50,137 nt of DNA from contig JAZDJT010000006.1 in NCBI GenBank assembly GCA_043803845.1, positions 1 through 50,137 on the forward strand, read 5' to 3'. The DNA is from JAZDJT01 sp043803845. Lineage in GTDB: Bacteria; Patescibacteriota; Minisyncoccia; Minisyncoccales; GCA-002788555. The notes beneath the pieces were generated by a model. That model worked only from the letters and a program-made list of their open reading frames with translations, ran no database searches and was not told the origin of the DNA. This document shows, piece by piece, positions 26,862 to 34,375 of the stretch. The position numbers and the translations under genes were made by a program. Position 1 is the stretch's first letter; each line of letters opens with the position of its first letter.

Positions 26862-26978
26862 ATGAAAGTAAGAGCTTCAGTAAAAAAAATCTGTAAAGAT
26901 TGCAAGATCGTGAGAAGAAAAAGTAAATTGTACGTAATTTGTAAAAAGACCCCAAAGCATAAACAAAGACAGGGTTGA
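26862..26978 (+). CDS. rpmJ: Ribosomal protein L36 (bL36)
   Basis: A 38-residue protein of standard size, starting MKVRASVKKICKDCK and ending KHKQRQG before TGA. The zinc ribbon ligands are C11, C14, C27 and H33. It lies 16 bases after infA and before rpsM, its usual place. Because it is so short it is easily missed by length cut-offs. The zinc-binding form is retained, so no zinc-free paralogue is needed. Confidence 0.95.
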   Translation: MKVRASVKKICKDCKIVRRKSKLYVICKKTPKHKQRQG

Positions 26979-27005
26979 TTCAAATAACTACAATAGTTTA
27001 GTAAC

Positions 27006-27019
27006 GCCGCTTAAGCGGC
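27006..27019 (+). promoter_or_regulatory. GC-rich palindromic hairpin between rpmJ and rpsM
   Basis: GCCGC-TTAA-GCGGC is a perfect 5-bp stem with a TTAA loop in an otherwise AT-rich 81-base gap. The following TTAGTTTTC is too weak for an efficient terminator. It may be an mRNA processing site or a ribosomal-protein binding site. Confidence 0.4.
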
Positions 27020-27059
27020 AAATTAGTTTTCAAAAAGGAATTAAAGTTTTCAGAAAAAT

Positions 27060-27449
27060 ATGGCGAGAATTGCTGGCGTCAATATACCAGACAAGAAACA
27101 AGTCTTAGTATCCCTGACTTACATTTACGGGATAGGTTTGTCTCTGGCTAAAAAGATATTAACGGAGGCAAGTGTTGATCTCACAAAAAAGGCAGAGGAT
27201 TTATCAGCGCAAGAACTCGAAAGGGTAAAGGATGTAGTGGAAAAAAAATACAAGATAGAAGGGGAACTGAAAAGAGAAAGACTAATGAATATCAGAAGAT
27301 TGAAAGAAATCGGTTCTTGGAGAGGCGCGAGGCATCAGAAAGGCTTACCAGTTAGGGGTCAGACTACGCGTCATAATTCTAGAACTGTTAGAGGTAATGT
27401 GAAAAAAACGGTTGGCAGCGGTAGAAGAAAGGCACCGACAGCAACATAA
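27060..27449 (+). CDS. rpsM: Ribosomal protein S13 (uS13)
   Basis: A 129-residue small-subunit protein. It begins MARIAGVNIPDKKQVLVSLTYIYGIG with the helix-two-turn-helix rRNA-binding core. It continues with RLKEIGSWRGARHQKGLPVRGQTTRHNSRTVRG and the basic tail that reaches the P-site tRNA. Length and order are normal. Third gene of the operon, 13 bases before rpsK. Confidence 0.97.
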   Translation: MARIAGVNIPDKKQVLVSLTYIYGIGLSLAKKILTEASVDLTKKAEDLSAQELERVKDVVEKKYKIEGELKRERLMNIRRLKEIGSWRGARHQKGLPVRGQTTRHNSRTVRGNVKKTVGSGRRKAPTAT

Positions 27450-27462
27450 TGAATAATTAACT

Positions 27463-27915
27463 ATGGGCAAGAAACGTGTTATAAAACCGACTAAAGAAAC
27501 CCTTTTGAAAGAGAGAGAAAGAGTTGAAGAGAAGACTGGAGAGGTTAGCGGTGCGGGAGTTAGGAGAAAAATTGAGAGAGGAAGAATATACATTCAGTCT
27601 ACTTACAACAACACAATGATAACCCTTACGGACAGCAAGGGAGACGTTATTTTTTGGACCAGCGCCGGCAAGGTCGGATTCAAGGGAACGAAGAAAGGGA
27701 CGCCTTTTGCCGCCACTAAAACTGCGGATTTTGTCGCTGGCGTCGTAAACAAAATAGAAATAAAAAGCATAGAAGTTTTTGTTAAGGGGATCGGGCAGGG
27801 CAGGGAGGCTGCCCTTCGAGCCTTGGCTAATAGAGGAATTGATATAATCTCCATAAAAGACATAACCCCCGTTCCTCATAACGGGACTAAACCTCCTAAT
27901 CCTAGGAGAGTCTAA
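27463..27915 (+). CDS. rpsK: Ribosomal protein S11 (uS11)
   Basis: A 150-residue S11. Residues 1-37 form a charged extension (GKKRVIKPTKETLLKERERV) beyond the usual short tail. The conserved core then runs GRIYIQSTYNNTMITLTDSKGDVIFWTSAGKVGFKGTKKGTPFAA and ends VTPVPHNG-type: ITPVPHNGTKPPNPRRV. It contacts the 3' domain of 16S rRNA in the platform. The terminal PNPRRV is shorter than the common RPPKRRRV. The gene lies between rpsM and rpsD as expected. Confidence 0.96.
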   Translation: MGKKRVIKPTKETLLKERERVEEKTGEVSGAGVRRKIERGRIYIQSTYNNTMITLTDSKGDVIFWTSAGKVGFKGTKKGTPFAATKTADFVAGVVNKIEIKSIEVFVKGIGQGREAALRALANRGIDIISIKDITPVPHNGTKPPNPRRV

Positions 27916-27956
27916 TTAGATTTTTTAATTATTTTCTAATCTTTTTAAAATCATTT

Positions 27957-28586
27957 ATGTCTATTAACGACAAATGTAGAATTTGTAGAAGAGCCGGAGA
28001 AAAGCTCTTTTTAAAAGGAGAGAAATGTTTTTCCCAGAAGTGTTCGATTTTAAGGAAGCCTTACGCACCCGGCGTACCGCCCAAAAGAAGAAAAAGTAGA
28101 TCATCTGAATACGGAATTCAGCTAAGAGAAGCCCAGAAATTAAAGAAAACTTACGGTATAGACGAGAAACAGTTCAAAAGAATAGTTAAGGGGGTGCTTA
28201 AAAAGAGAGGAAAGGAAGACGTTTCCCGGTTGCTTTTGAAGAGAATTGAAAAAAGAATTTCCAATGTCATTTTCCGAGTGGGACTAGCCAAATCAAGAAG
28301 AAACGCTCAACAGCTAGTTTCCCATGCTCACTTTTCGCTCAACGGCAAAAAAATTAATATTTCCTCTCAAGAGGTAAAATTAGGCGACGAGATAAAATTA
28401 TCAGAGAAATCAAAAAAAAATAATTATTTTAAGAAAATCCTTCCGTTGGTAAAAAAAGAGAGCATACCTTCCTGGCTTTCCTTCGACAAGGAAAAAGGAC
28501 TAATAAAAGTTGCTCAGGAGCCTAAAGTTGAAGAGATAGGAATGAAAATAAACATACCATTGGTACTGGTATTTTATTCAAAATAA
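27957..28586 (+). CDS. rpsD: Ribosomal protein S4 (uS4)
   Basis: A 209-residue S4 with a four-cysteine zinc site at the N-terminus (CRICRRAG ... KCFSQKC), the zinc-bearing form. KPYAPGVPPKRRKSRSSEYGIQLREAQKLKKTYGI and the S4 RNA-binding domain (RISNVIFRVGLAKSRRNAQQLVSHAHFSLNGKKINI) follow. S4 nucleates 30S assembly and in many bacteria represses its own operon. No S4-type pseudoknot could be confirmed by eye near this gene. The start follows 41 AT-rich bases after rpsK. Confidence 0.97.
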   Translation: MSINDKCRICRRAGEKLFLKGEKCFSQKCSILRKPYAPGVPPKRRKSRSSEYGIQLREAQKLKKTYGIDEKQFKRIVKGVLKKRGKEDVSRLLLKRIEKRISNVIFRVGLAKSRRNAQQLVSHAHFSLNGKKINISSQEVKLGDEIKLSEKSKKNNYFKKILPLVKKESIPSWLSFDKEKGLIKVAQEPKVEEIGMKINIPLVLVFYSK

Positions 28587-28641
28587 ATTCATTACTTTTA
28601 AGGTCTTTTTAAGAAATATTTAATAAAAAAAATTAAAAAAT

Positions 28642-29556
28642 ATGATTATTCTACCAGATTCCGTAAAAATATTAGAGAAAGATCCTAAAAAAATTATTTT
28701 CGAGGTAAGACCGCTTTATCCCGGTTACGGAATCACCCTAGGTAATGCCTTGCGGCGAATATTATTGTCCTCCATAGAAGGAGCGGCCATCACGCAGGTG
28801 AAAATAAAAGGAGCCTCTCACGAATTTAGTGTTCTGCCGGGGATGAAAGAGGATGTTTTAAATATGCTTTTAAACTTGAAGCAGGTTAGACTCAAGATTG
28901 TTGGTAACGAGCCGCAAAAAATTGAATTAAAAGCCAGTGGAGAGAAAGAAATTAAGGCCGCTGACATTAAAGTTCCTGCCCAAGTGGAGATCGTTAATAA
29001 GGATCAGCACATAGCTTATCTCTCTTCCTCAAAGAACAAACTAGAAATAGAAATGCAGGTTGAAAAAGGGCTCGGCTATGTTGACGCCGAGGACTTAAAA
29101 GAGGATAAAGCCCCCGTGGGAGTGATATATTTGGATGCGGTTTTTAGCCCCGTCAAAAAGGTTTCATTCTGGATAGAAAACATAAGATTTGAAAAAAGGA
29201 CCGATTATAACAAACTGAAGATGGAGGTGGAGACGGATGGCACCGTCAATCCAGAGTGGGCCATAAAAGAAGCCTGTAAAATTTTGATAGATCACGTTGG
29301 CAAGATTAATGAGGCCTTCACAGTAAAAGAAGAAAAAAACCTCAAATCTGATAAAGATACGCAGGAACTCACGCTTGAGAATCTCAATTTATCCACCAGG
29401 ACTTTAAAGGCCATTAAAGAAGGCGGTATCAAAAATTTAAGCCAGCTACTAAAGAAAAAAGAGGAAAAATTAAAAGAAATAAAAGGTCTGGGAGAAAAAG
29501 GCGTTAGTGAGATAAAAAAGAGATTGAAGAAGAAGGGACTGGAACTGAAGCAATAG
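28642..29556 (+). CDS. rpoA: DNA-directed RNA polymerase subunit alpha
   Basis: A 304-residue alpha subunit. The N-terminal dimerisation domain has the conserved GYGITLGNALRRILLSSIEGAAITQVKIKGASHEFSVLPGMKEDV segment. A C-terminal helix-hairpin-helix domain (LENLNLSTRTLKAIKEGGIKNLSQLL ... KGLGEKGVSEIKKRL) can contact UP elements and activators. The linker is charged and short. Its position between rpsD and rplQ is standard. The ATG follows a long A/T run with no SD. Confidence 0.97.
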   Translation: MIILPDSVKILEKDPKKIIFEVRPLYPGYGITLGNALRRILLSSIEGAAITQVKIKGASHEFSVLPGMKEDVLNMLLNLKQVRLKIVGNEPQKIELKASGEKEIKAADIKVPAQVEIVNKDQHIAYLSSSKNKLEIEMQVEKGLGYVDAEDLKEDKAPVGVIYLDAVFSPVKKVSFWIENIRFEKRTDYNKLKMEVETDGTVNPEWAIKEACKILIDHVGKINEAFTVKEEKNLKSDKDTQELTLENLNLSTRTLKAIKEGGIKNLSQLLKKKEEKLKEIKGLGEKGVSEIKKRLKKKGLELKQ

Positions 29557-29576
29557 TTATCTTTTAAATCAATAAT

Positions 29577-29930
29577 ATGAGACATCAAAATAAAGGAAGA
29601 AAACTTTCCCGCGAGAGAGACCAGCGCCGCGCTTTTTTGAAAATCCTGGGCAGTAATTTTATTTTAAAAGAAAAAATTATTACCACTGAGGCTCGTGCGA
29701 AAGAACTGAGAGGTTTTATTGAGAAGAAAATCACGCGAGCGAAAAGAGGAGATGTCGCCGCCGTGAGACAATTGAGAAAATTTTTTCCTGAAAAAGTGAC
29801 TTGGAAAATGATTAAAGAAATAGCCCCCTCCCTGAAAGACAGAAAAGGCGGCTATACGAGGATTACAAAAATCGGTCCAAGGAAGAACGATGCGGCGGAA
29901 ATGGTAAAAATAGAATTAATCAAGAAATAA
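29577..29930 (+). CDS. rplQ: Ribosomal protein L17 (bL17)
   Basis: A 117-residue L17 of normal length. The start MRHQNKGRKLSRERDQRRAFLKILGSNFILKEKIITTEARAKELRGFIEKKIT matches the family closely, and it ends GPRKNDAAEMVKIELIKK. It sits near the polypeptide exit of the 50S subunit. It directly follows rpoA and lies 8 bases before rplM. Confidence 0.96.
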   Translation: MRHQNKGRKLSRERDQRRAFLKILGSNFILKEKIITTEARAKELRGFIEKKITRAKRGDVAAVRQLRKFFPEKVTWKMIKEIAPSLKDRKGGYTRITKIGPRKNDAAEMVKIELIKK

Positions 29931-29938
29931 ATCTTTTT

Positions 29939-30289
29939 ATGAAAATCGACGCTCAAAACAAAAACTTAGGGAGACTGGCGAGCGATATTTCCAAGATTTT
30001 ACAAGGAAAGCACAGGACTGATTTTCAACCCTACAAAGAAGGCAATGAAACTGTAGAGATAGAAAACGCCGACAAAATCAATTTTACCGGAAGGAAATTA
30101 GAAAACAAAATTTACTATCGCTACACCGGTTATCCCGGCGGCATAAAAAGCATCACGCTCGGGGAACTTTTCGAAAAAGATCCCGGAGAAGTTTTAAAGA
30201 GGGCCGTCGCCGGAATGCTCCCGCGCAACCGATTAAAAAAGCTAAGATTAAAAAGATTAATAATTAAGAAAAGAAAAGAAGAAAAATAA
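29939..30289 (+). CDS. rplM: Ribosomal protein L13 (uL13)
   Basis: A 116-residue L13, a little shorter than the 140-residue E. coli protein. It shows the NLGRLASDISKILQGKHRTDFQPYKEGNETVEIENADKINFTGRKLENKIYYRYTGYPGGIKSITLGEL core and AVAGMLPRNRLKKLRLKRL. The N-terminus begins directly with DAQNKNLGRLAS, lacking the usual leading strand. It is an early-assembly 50S protein. It pairs with rpsI, as in most bacteria, here joined to the alpha operon. Confidence 0.95.
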   Translation: MKIDAQNKNLGRLASDISKILQGKHRTDFQPYKEGNETVEIENADKINFTGRKLENKIYYRYTGYPGGIKSITLGELFEKDPGEVLKRAVAGMLPRNRLKKLRLKRLIIKKRKEEK

Positions 30290-30310
30290 TTTTTTAAATA
30301 AGTCAAAAAC

Positions 30311-30850
30311 ATGCAGCAGAAGAATCCAAAAAAGGTAAAACCCAAGACGGTTCATGAGAAGAAGGAAATAAGGAAAAAAACAGCGCCAAGAAAGAAAAGG
30401 GTGGGAATAAAATCGGTTAAAAAAGCCGTTGTGACGTCGGAAGCGAAAGAAAAAAAAGAAAAATACATAGAAGCGATAGGAAGACGCAAGACCGCCGTCG
30501 CTCGAGTGAGGCTGTTTCCAGAAATCAAAGAAAAAACTTTTTTAATCAATAAAAAAAAGTCAGATATTTACTTTAGTGACTTTGAGTTGCAAAAAATCGT
30601 TTCCTCGCCGCTGGAAAAAACCAATCTGATTGATAATTTCAGAATTGAGATTCAGGTAAGGGGAGGAGGAAAAAGAGGTCAGGCTGAGGCCGTGAGATTG
30701 GCGCTGTCAAGGGTTTTGGTAAAAAAAGACGAAAAACTGAGAGAGATTTTGAGAACGGTTGGTTATATGACTCGGGATTCTCGAGAGGTAGAGAGGAAAA
30801 AGTTTGGTCGCAAGAAAGCCAGACGCTCTCCTCAATGGTCGAAAAGGTAA
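30311..30850 (+). CDS. rpsI: Ribosomal protein S9 (uS9) with a basic N-terminal extension
   Basis: A 179-residue S9. The first 50 residues are lysine- and arginine-rich low-complexity sequence not present in E. coli S9. The core then starts YIEAIGRRKTAVARVRLFPE and includes FRIEIQVRGGGKRGQAEAVRLALSRVLV. It ends KFGRKKARRSPQWSKR, with the invariant SKR tail that touches P-site tRNA. The RRSPQW form replaces the usual ARRRPQFSKR. It is the last ribosomal gene of the operon. Confidence 0.95.
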   Translation: MQQKNPKKVKPKTVHEKKEIRKKTAPRKKRVGIKSVKKAVVTSEAKEKKEKYIEAIGRRKTAVARVRLFPEIKEKTFLINKKKSDIYFSDFELQKIVSSPLEKTNLIDNFRIEIQVRGGGKRGQAEAVRLALSRVLVKKDEKLREILRTVGYMTRDSREVERKKFGRKKARRSPQWSKR

Positions 30851-30858
30851 TCAAATAT

Positions 30859-31086
30859 ATGAGAAAAATTATTCTATCGCAGTTTATAATATTACTTTCG
30901 GGGACGCTTTTTGCCTGGTACAATTTCTTTGTAGAGTTAGTTAACTGGCTAAAAGATAGTCCCTGTCAGTCCTGTGCAGTCGGTTTGGTGAATCCTTTTC
31001 TGACGCCCTGTTTTTACGGCGCGATATTCTTTACTATCGCCCTTGTTTTAAGTTCTATTATCTTAAAGAAATTTTCTAAAAAATAA
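30859..31086 (+). CDS. Small two-helix membrane protein with clustered cysteines
   Basis: A 75-residue protein when started at ATG 30859 (MRKIILSQF); an upstream in-frame ATG at 30835 lies inside rpsI. Two hydrophobic segments (about 4-25 and 50-70) flank a loop, SPCQSCAVGLVNPFLTPC, with a CxxC pair and a third cysteine. It ends KKFSKK. The cysteines may be redox-active or bind a metal, but I know no family for it. It is the last gene before a strong hairpin terminator and so probably belongs to the ribosomal operon transcript. Confidence 0.65.
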   Translation: MRKIILSQFIILLSGTLFAWYNFFVELVNWLKDSPCQSCAVGLVNPFLTPCFYGAIFFTIALVLSSIILKKFSKK

Positions 31087-31114
31087 TCAGAAATCAATTA
31101 AAATTTTAAATTCC

Positions 31115-31151
31115 ATTGAAAAAGAACGAATATGATTCGTTCTTTTTCAAT
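31115..31151 (+). terminator. Strong hairpin terminator after the infA-rpsI operon
   Basis: A perfect 17-bp stem (31115-31131 with 31135-31151) closes on a three-base ATG loop. The 3' arm carries TTCTTTTTC and the 5' arm the complementary A run, so it could stop transcription from either side. It lies 29 bases after the last operon gene. Confidence 0.75.
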
Positions 31152-31212
31152 TCTTGAAATATTTATTGATTTTTTTGAAAATCTTTCTATTTTACTGAAA
31201 ATTTAATAGAAT

Positions 31213-31218
31213 TATAAT
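31213..31218 (+). promoter_or_regulatory. -10 box upstream of the ACT-like regulator gene
   Basis: An exact TATAAT lies 22 bases before the ATG at 31240. The -35 region (near 31190) reads TTTTAC or TTTACT and is weak. GAGG at 31219-31222 is too far from the start to be an ideal SD. Confidence 0.4.
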
Positions 31219-31239
31219 GAGGTATTATTTTAAAAAAAT

Positions 31240-31527
31240 ATGGAGATAAAAAAACACATCGGTACCATTACCTTTTTAGTTCAAAAAAGAGAGATTGTAT
31301 CTCGAGAAATTAATGAAATTCTTACTAATAATAGTCGATTAATCACCACTCGTTTGGGAGTGAATATTAAACCGAGCTGCATTAAAAATTGTAGCGGACT
31401 GATTGCATTAATTGTGGAAGGTACAGTAGAAGAGATTAATAAATTAACTAATCAGTTAAATTCCATAACCGGAGTGAAGGCTAGGAACAATATTATGACA
31501 ATCAAATCTTCTAACATCTGTGAATAA
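31240..31527 (+). CDS. Small ACT/NikR-C-like regulator resembling TM1266 proteins
   Basis: A 95-residue protein with a beta-alpha-beta-beta-alpha-beta pattern. GTITFLVQKREIVSREINEILTNNSRLITTRLGVN and LIALIVEGTVEEINKLTNQLNSITGVKARNNIM align by eye with the TM1266-type family, called iron-only hydrogenase system regulators. No hydrogenase gene is in this window. Two cysteines (IKPSCIKNCSG) sit in the middle loop. It is a single-gene unit between two hairpins, with its own TATAAT. The function is inferred from fold-like similarity only. Confidence 0.5.
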   Translation: MEIKKHIGTITFLVQKREIVSREINEILTNNSRLITTRLGVNIKPSCIKNCSGLIALIVEGTVEEINKLTNQLNSITGVKARNNIMTIKSSNICE

Positions 31528-31561
31528 ATCAACAGAAATTTTTATAAATATATACAAGGTC

Positions 31562-31576
31562 GATTGCCAAGCAATC
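31562..31576 (+). promoter_or_regulatory. Short hairpin upstream of the 80-residue hypothetical gene
   Basis: GATTGC (31562-31567) pairs perfectly with GCAATC (31571-31576) across a CAA loop. No T run follows. It lies 25 bases before the ATG at 31601, so it may be a weak terminator of the previous gene or a leader structure. Confidence 0.3.
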
Positions 31577-31600
31577 TTCAATTAAGTTATAAATTGATTT

Positions 31601-31843
31601 ATGAATACCAGGAGAGAAAACATTCACGGTTTTTTTGTAGAATTTGACCCGACGGAAAAAGAGATTATCTACGCAGGGCGTTACCTCCGAGATGATTTGC
31701 AGCTTACCGAAGCAAAGACGTTTTTTGATGCGGCGAGGCTTAACGGTAGCGCCGATTTTGAAGATGATTATGACCGTGACTGGACGATAATTTATAATAG
31801 AGGTACCAACGTCTATAATTTAGTTCGCCGCCAGAGAGAGTAA
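31601..31843 (+). CDS. Hypothetical small acidic protein
   Basis: An 80-residue soluble protein I do not recognise. It is rich in Asp, Glu and aromatic residues: FFVEFDPTEKEIIYAGRYLRDDLQLTEAKTFFDAARLNG, then DFEDDYDRDWTIIYNRG and a RRQRE end. There is no membrane segment and no metal or catalytic motif. Predicted strands and helices suggest a compact alpha/beta domain. It is followed by a terminator-like hairpin and then lepB. Confidence 0.6.
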   Translation: MNTRRENIHGFFVEFDPTEKEIIYAGRYLRDDLQLTEAKTFFDAARLNGSADFEDDYDRDWTIIYNRGTNVYNLVRRQRE

Positions 31844-31856
31844 AGCGTCTCAGTTT

Positions 31857-31890
31857 AAAGCCGTTTTTGTAAGGAGCGGTCTTTATTTTA
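31857..31890 (+). terminator. Intrinsic terminator before lepB
   Basis: AAAGCCG (31857-31863) pairs with CGG-T-CTTT (31877-31884, one bulged T), followed by ATTTTATT. It lies 13 bases after the stop of the hypothetical gene. Confidence 0.5.
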
Positions 31891-31909
31891 TTGAAGAAAA
31901 GAGGTAAAA

Positions 31910-32476
31910 TTGGGAAAAGTAAAAAATGATATGATAAAAGGATTCCTAAAAACAATCTTAGAAACGATTGAAATATTTCTGATAGCCTTGGCTATAGTTA
32001 TTCCCATAAGGTACTTTCTTTTCCAGCCATTTTTTGTCAGCGGGGCTTCAATGGAGCCAAATTTCCAATCCGGAGAATATCTCTTGATAGACGAAATTTC
32101 TTACAGAGTAAGAGATCCGCAGAGAGGCGAAGTAGTTGTCTTTCGTTATCCGCAAAACCCCTCAATCTTTTTTATAAAAAGAATTACGGCCCTTCCCGGC
32201 GAGACTATTGAAATAAAGAGAGGGACAATAAAAATATATAACTTAGAATTTCCCCAGGGAAAAATTTTAAAAGAGTCTTATATTGAGGATCCGACGGCGG
32301 GTGACATAAAAATGTCTTTAAAGAAAGACGAGTATTTTGTAATGGGTGACAATAGGGACCACTCTTCCGACTCACGAAGCTGGGGCGGCGTAAAAAGAGA
32401 GTACATAGTCGGCCGTGCCTGGCTCTCGGTATTTCCCTTAAAGGGAATCAAATTTTTACCATCGCCAAACTATTAA
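31910..32476 (+). CDS. lepB: Signal peptidase I
   Basis: A 188-residue type I signal peptidase with one N-terminal membrane helix (about 15-38). The catalytic serine is S47 in SGASMEPNF and the lysine is K90 in FFIKRI. The GDNRDHSSDSRSWG box is present near the C-terminus. It cleaves signal peptides from exported proteins. The start decision: TTG 31910 is preceded by GAGGT with five bases of spacing, while ATG 31931 lacks a good SD; I chose TTG. It precedes fba by 18 bases. Confidence 0.92.
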   Translation: MGKVKNDMIKGFLKTILETIEIFLIALAIVIPIRYFLFQPFFVSGASMEPNFQSGEYLLIDEISYRVRDPQRGEVVVFRYPQNPSIFFIKRITALPGETIEIKRGTIKIYNLEFPQGKILKESYIEDPTAGDIKMSLKKDEYFVMGDNRDHSSDSRSWGGVKREYIVGRAWLSVFPLKGIKFLPSPNY

Positions 32477-32494
32477 TTATTAAATTATTTTTTT

Positions 32495-33376
32495 ATGAGT
32501 ACTAAGAAGATCTTTAGTGCTGCCCAAAGAAGGCATATCCCTCTCTATCAATTTAATTTTTCTGACCTTTCTCAGCTGTGGGGGATAATTAATGCTACCA
32601 AGAATTTTAAAACACCTTTCATCTTGGGTACCTCGGAAGGCGAAAGCAGATTTCTGGGTTTAAATTTTACGGTGGCTTTAAAGAGAGAAGCCGAAAAGGA
32701 ATTGGGATTTCCAATCATCTTGAATTTAGACCATGGGAAATCACTGTCTTATATAAAGGAAGCTGTAAATGCCGGATATGACATGGTTCATTTTGACGGT
32801 TCAAGTCTTCCCTTAAAAGAGAATATTGAAATAACAAAAAAGGTGGTGGGTTATGCTCGAAAAAGAGGAATAATAGTTGAAGGGGAAGTAGGTGTAGTTA
32901 GAGGTAGCTCAAGGCTTCACAAAGGAATCGCTAAGGTCAGTAAAAAAGACATGACAAAGCCCGAAGAAGCGGAAGTTTTTGCGAAAGAGACTAAGGTTGA
33001 TGCCCTAGCCACGGTTTTTGGCAATATTCATGGTGTATATGAGAAAATGGAATCGCTTGACCTTAAACGCCTTTCTATGATAAAAAGAAGGGTGGGTGAA
33101 AGGGTTTTTTTGGTTCTGCACGGAGGCTCCGGGATTCCTATCCCGCAAGTCAAAAGTGCTGTCAAGAAGGGCATAGTAAAGATAAATATTAATACCGACA
33201 TAAGGTGCGCCTGGAGAGAAGCCCTAGAGAGAGCTTTAAGGATCGATCCCTACGAGGTTGCGCCGTCAAAGTTAATGCCTTCGGTAGTCGAAGCGGTGGA
33301 AAAAGTTATAAATAAAAAAATGAAATTATTCAATGAAAATCATTCAAGACACCAATACTTGTATAAGATGCGGTAA
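32495..33376 (+). CDS. fba: Class II fructose-bisphosphate aldolase
   Basis: A 293-residue zinc-dependent aldolase that splits fructose-1,6-bisphosphate into the triose phosphates used by tpiA. Zinc and catalytic residues are visible: D79-H80 in LNLDHGKS, the glutamate in VEGEVGVV, the histidine in FGNIHGVY and LHGGSGIP, and the phosphate site KININTDIR. It is shorter than E. coli FbaA and closer to the gatY/class IIB type. The last 44 bases overlap the ferredoxin gene in another frame, so the final residues (ENHSRHQYLYKMR) are probably unconstrained. Confidence 0.93.
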   Translation: MSTKKIFSAAQRRHIPLYQFNFSDLSQLWGIINATKNFKTPFILGTSEGESRFLGLNFTVALKREAEKELGFPIILNLDHGKSLSYIKEAVNAGYDMVHFDGSSLPLKENIEITKKVVGYARKRGIIVEGEVGVVRGSSRLHKGIAKVSKKDMTKPEEAEVFAKETKVDALATVFGNIHGVYEKMESLDLKRLSMIKRRVGERVFLVLHGGSGIPIPQVKSAVKKGIVKININTDIRCAWREALERALRIDPYEVAPSKLMPSVVEAVEKVINKKMKLFNENHSRHQYLYKMR

Positions 33377-33545
33377 TTGTATAAACATTTGTCCAAAATT
33401 TTTTGAGTTTCAAGGAGATAAAGTGGTCTTAATCGGCGGCAAGGAAGGTAAAGAGTTAGGCAAGACCGAAAGAGAAGTTGAAAAGATTGAATGCGCCAAA
33501 GAAGCAGCCGATACTTGTCCGGTAAGCGCTATCGAGGTCAAGTAG
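33333..33545 (+). CDS. Ferredoxin (4Fe-4S, single cluster type)
   Basis: A 70-residue ferredoxin. C10, C13, C16 and C20 lie in CIRCGNCINICP and a later pair in CAKEAADTCPVSAIEV. This fits the monocluster 4Fe-4S type in which one cysteine of the second motif completes the cluster and the other may form a disulfide. It is a likely electron carrier. NrdG, a radical SAM enzyme encoded downstream at 38898, is one possible client; that is inference. The start overlaps fba by 44 bases, an unusually long overlap. Confidence 0.9.
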   Translation: MKIIQDTNTCIRCGNCINICPKFFEFQGDKVVLIGGKEGKELGKTEREVEKIECAKEAADTCPVSAIEVK

Positions 33546-33603
33546 TTTCTTTAAAGAATAATTATATATTTACCGATTTATAAAGGCGGTTTTTTAAAAA
33601 ATT

Positions 33604-34320
33604 ATGCTTACTTTGAGCGCCAAAATCAGGAAAGAAAAAGGTAAAAAAATCGGAATCGTGAGAAAAGAAAATGCCATACCTGGAATTGTTTACGGAAGAG
33701 AAATAGGCAGTCTGCCTATAAAAGTTAATCAAATGGGTTTTGAAAAAATCTGGAAGGAGGCGAGTGAAGGAACGATTATAAATCTAAAAATAGAAAAAGA
33801 CGGCGGCAAGGGAAAGAAAATCCAAGATTACCAGGTGTTAATTAGAGAAATCCAGCGGGATCCCGTTTCTGAGAAAATTCTACACGTTGATTTTTATCAA
33901 CTGCCTCTCGACAGGGAAGTTGAAGTTACGATTCCTTTAATATTTGAAGGAGAAGCGCCTGCCGAAAAAGAACTTGGTGGGGTCCTTATTAAGAACCTTC
34001 ACGAGATTAAAATTAAAGGTCTTCCAAAGAATCTCATTCCCTCTATCAAAATAGATGTTTCTGCGTTTAAAAACATAGGCGATAGAATCAAAATTAAAGA
34101 GATTAATCTTGCACTAGGAGTAAAGATAGCAGCTGACCCTGAAGAGATAGTAGCGCTGGTCAGAAAGGTTGAGGAAGAAAAGATAGAGGCGGCTCCGGAA
34201 GAAGTTAAGTTAGACGAGATAGAAGTGGTTGGAAAGGAAAAGAAAGCCGAGGAAGAAACGGTGGAGGGGGAAGAAAAAGAAGAATCCGTGGCGAAACACA
34301 AGCCATCTGCCAATAAATAG
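33604..34320 (+). CDS. rplY: Ribosomal protein L25/CTC family (bL25)
   Basis: A 238-residue CTC-type L25. The 5S rRNA-binding domain is residues 1 to about 95 (LSAKIRKEKGKK ... IPGIVYGREIGSLPIKV ... HVDFYQL). The TL5-like beta domain follows (VEVTIPLIFEGEAPAEKELGGVLIKNLHEIKIKGLPKNLIPSIKIDVS). The last 45 residues are a low-complexity Glu/Lys tail. The stop lies inside an 18-base tandem duplication (next entry). The gene stands alone between ferredoxin and ftsA. Confidence 0.95.
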   Translation: MLTLSAKIRKEKGKKIGIVRKENAIPGIVYGREIGSLPIKVNQMGFEKIWKEASEGTIINLKIEKDGGKGKKIQDYQVLIREIQRDPVSEKILHVDFYQLPLDREVEVTIPLIFEGEAPAEKELGGVLIKNLHEIKIKGLPKNLIPSIKIDVSAFKNIGDRIKIKEINLALGVKIAADPEEIVALVRKVEEEKIEAAPEEVKLDEIEVVGKEKKAEEETVEGEEKEESVAKHKPSANK

Positions 34321-34340
34321 CCGTCTGCCAATAAAATAAG
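34303..34340 (+). repeat. Tandem duplication across the rplY stop codon
   Basis: CCATCTGCCAATAAATAG (34303-34320) is followed by CCGTCTGCCAATAAA plus ATAAG (34321-34340). The first copy encodes PSANK and the TAG stop. The second would encode PSANK again in the same frame, followed by IRTIF and TAA. Confidence 0.8.
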
Positions 34341-34375
34341 AACAATCTTTTAATAAATAGAGAAAATCAATCTTT

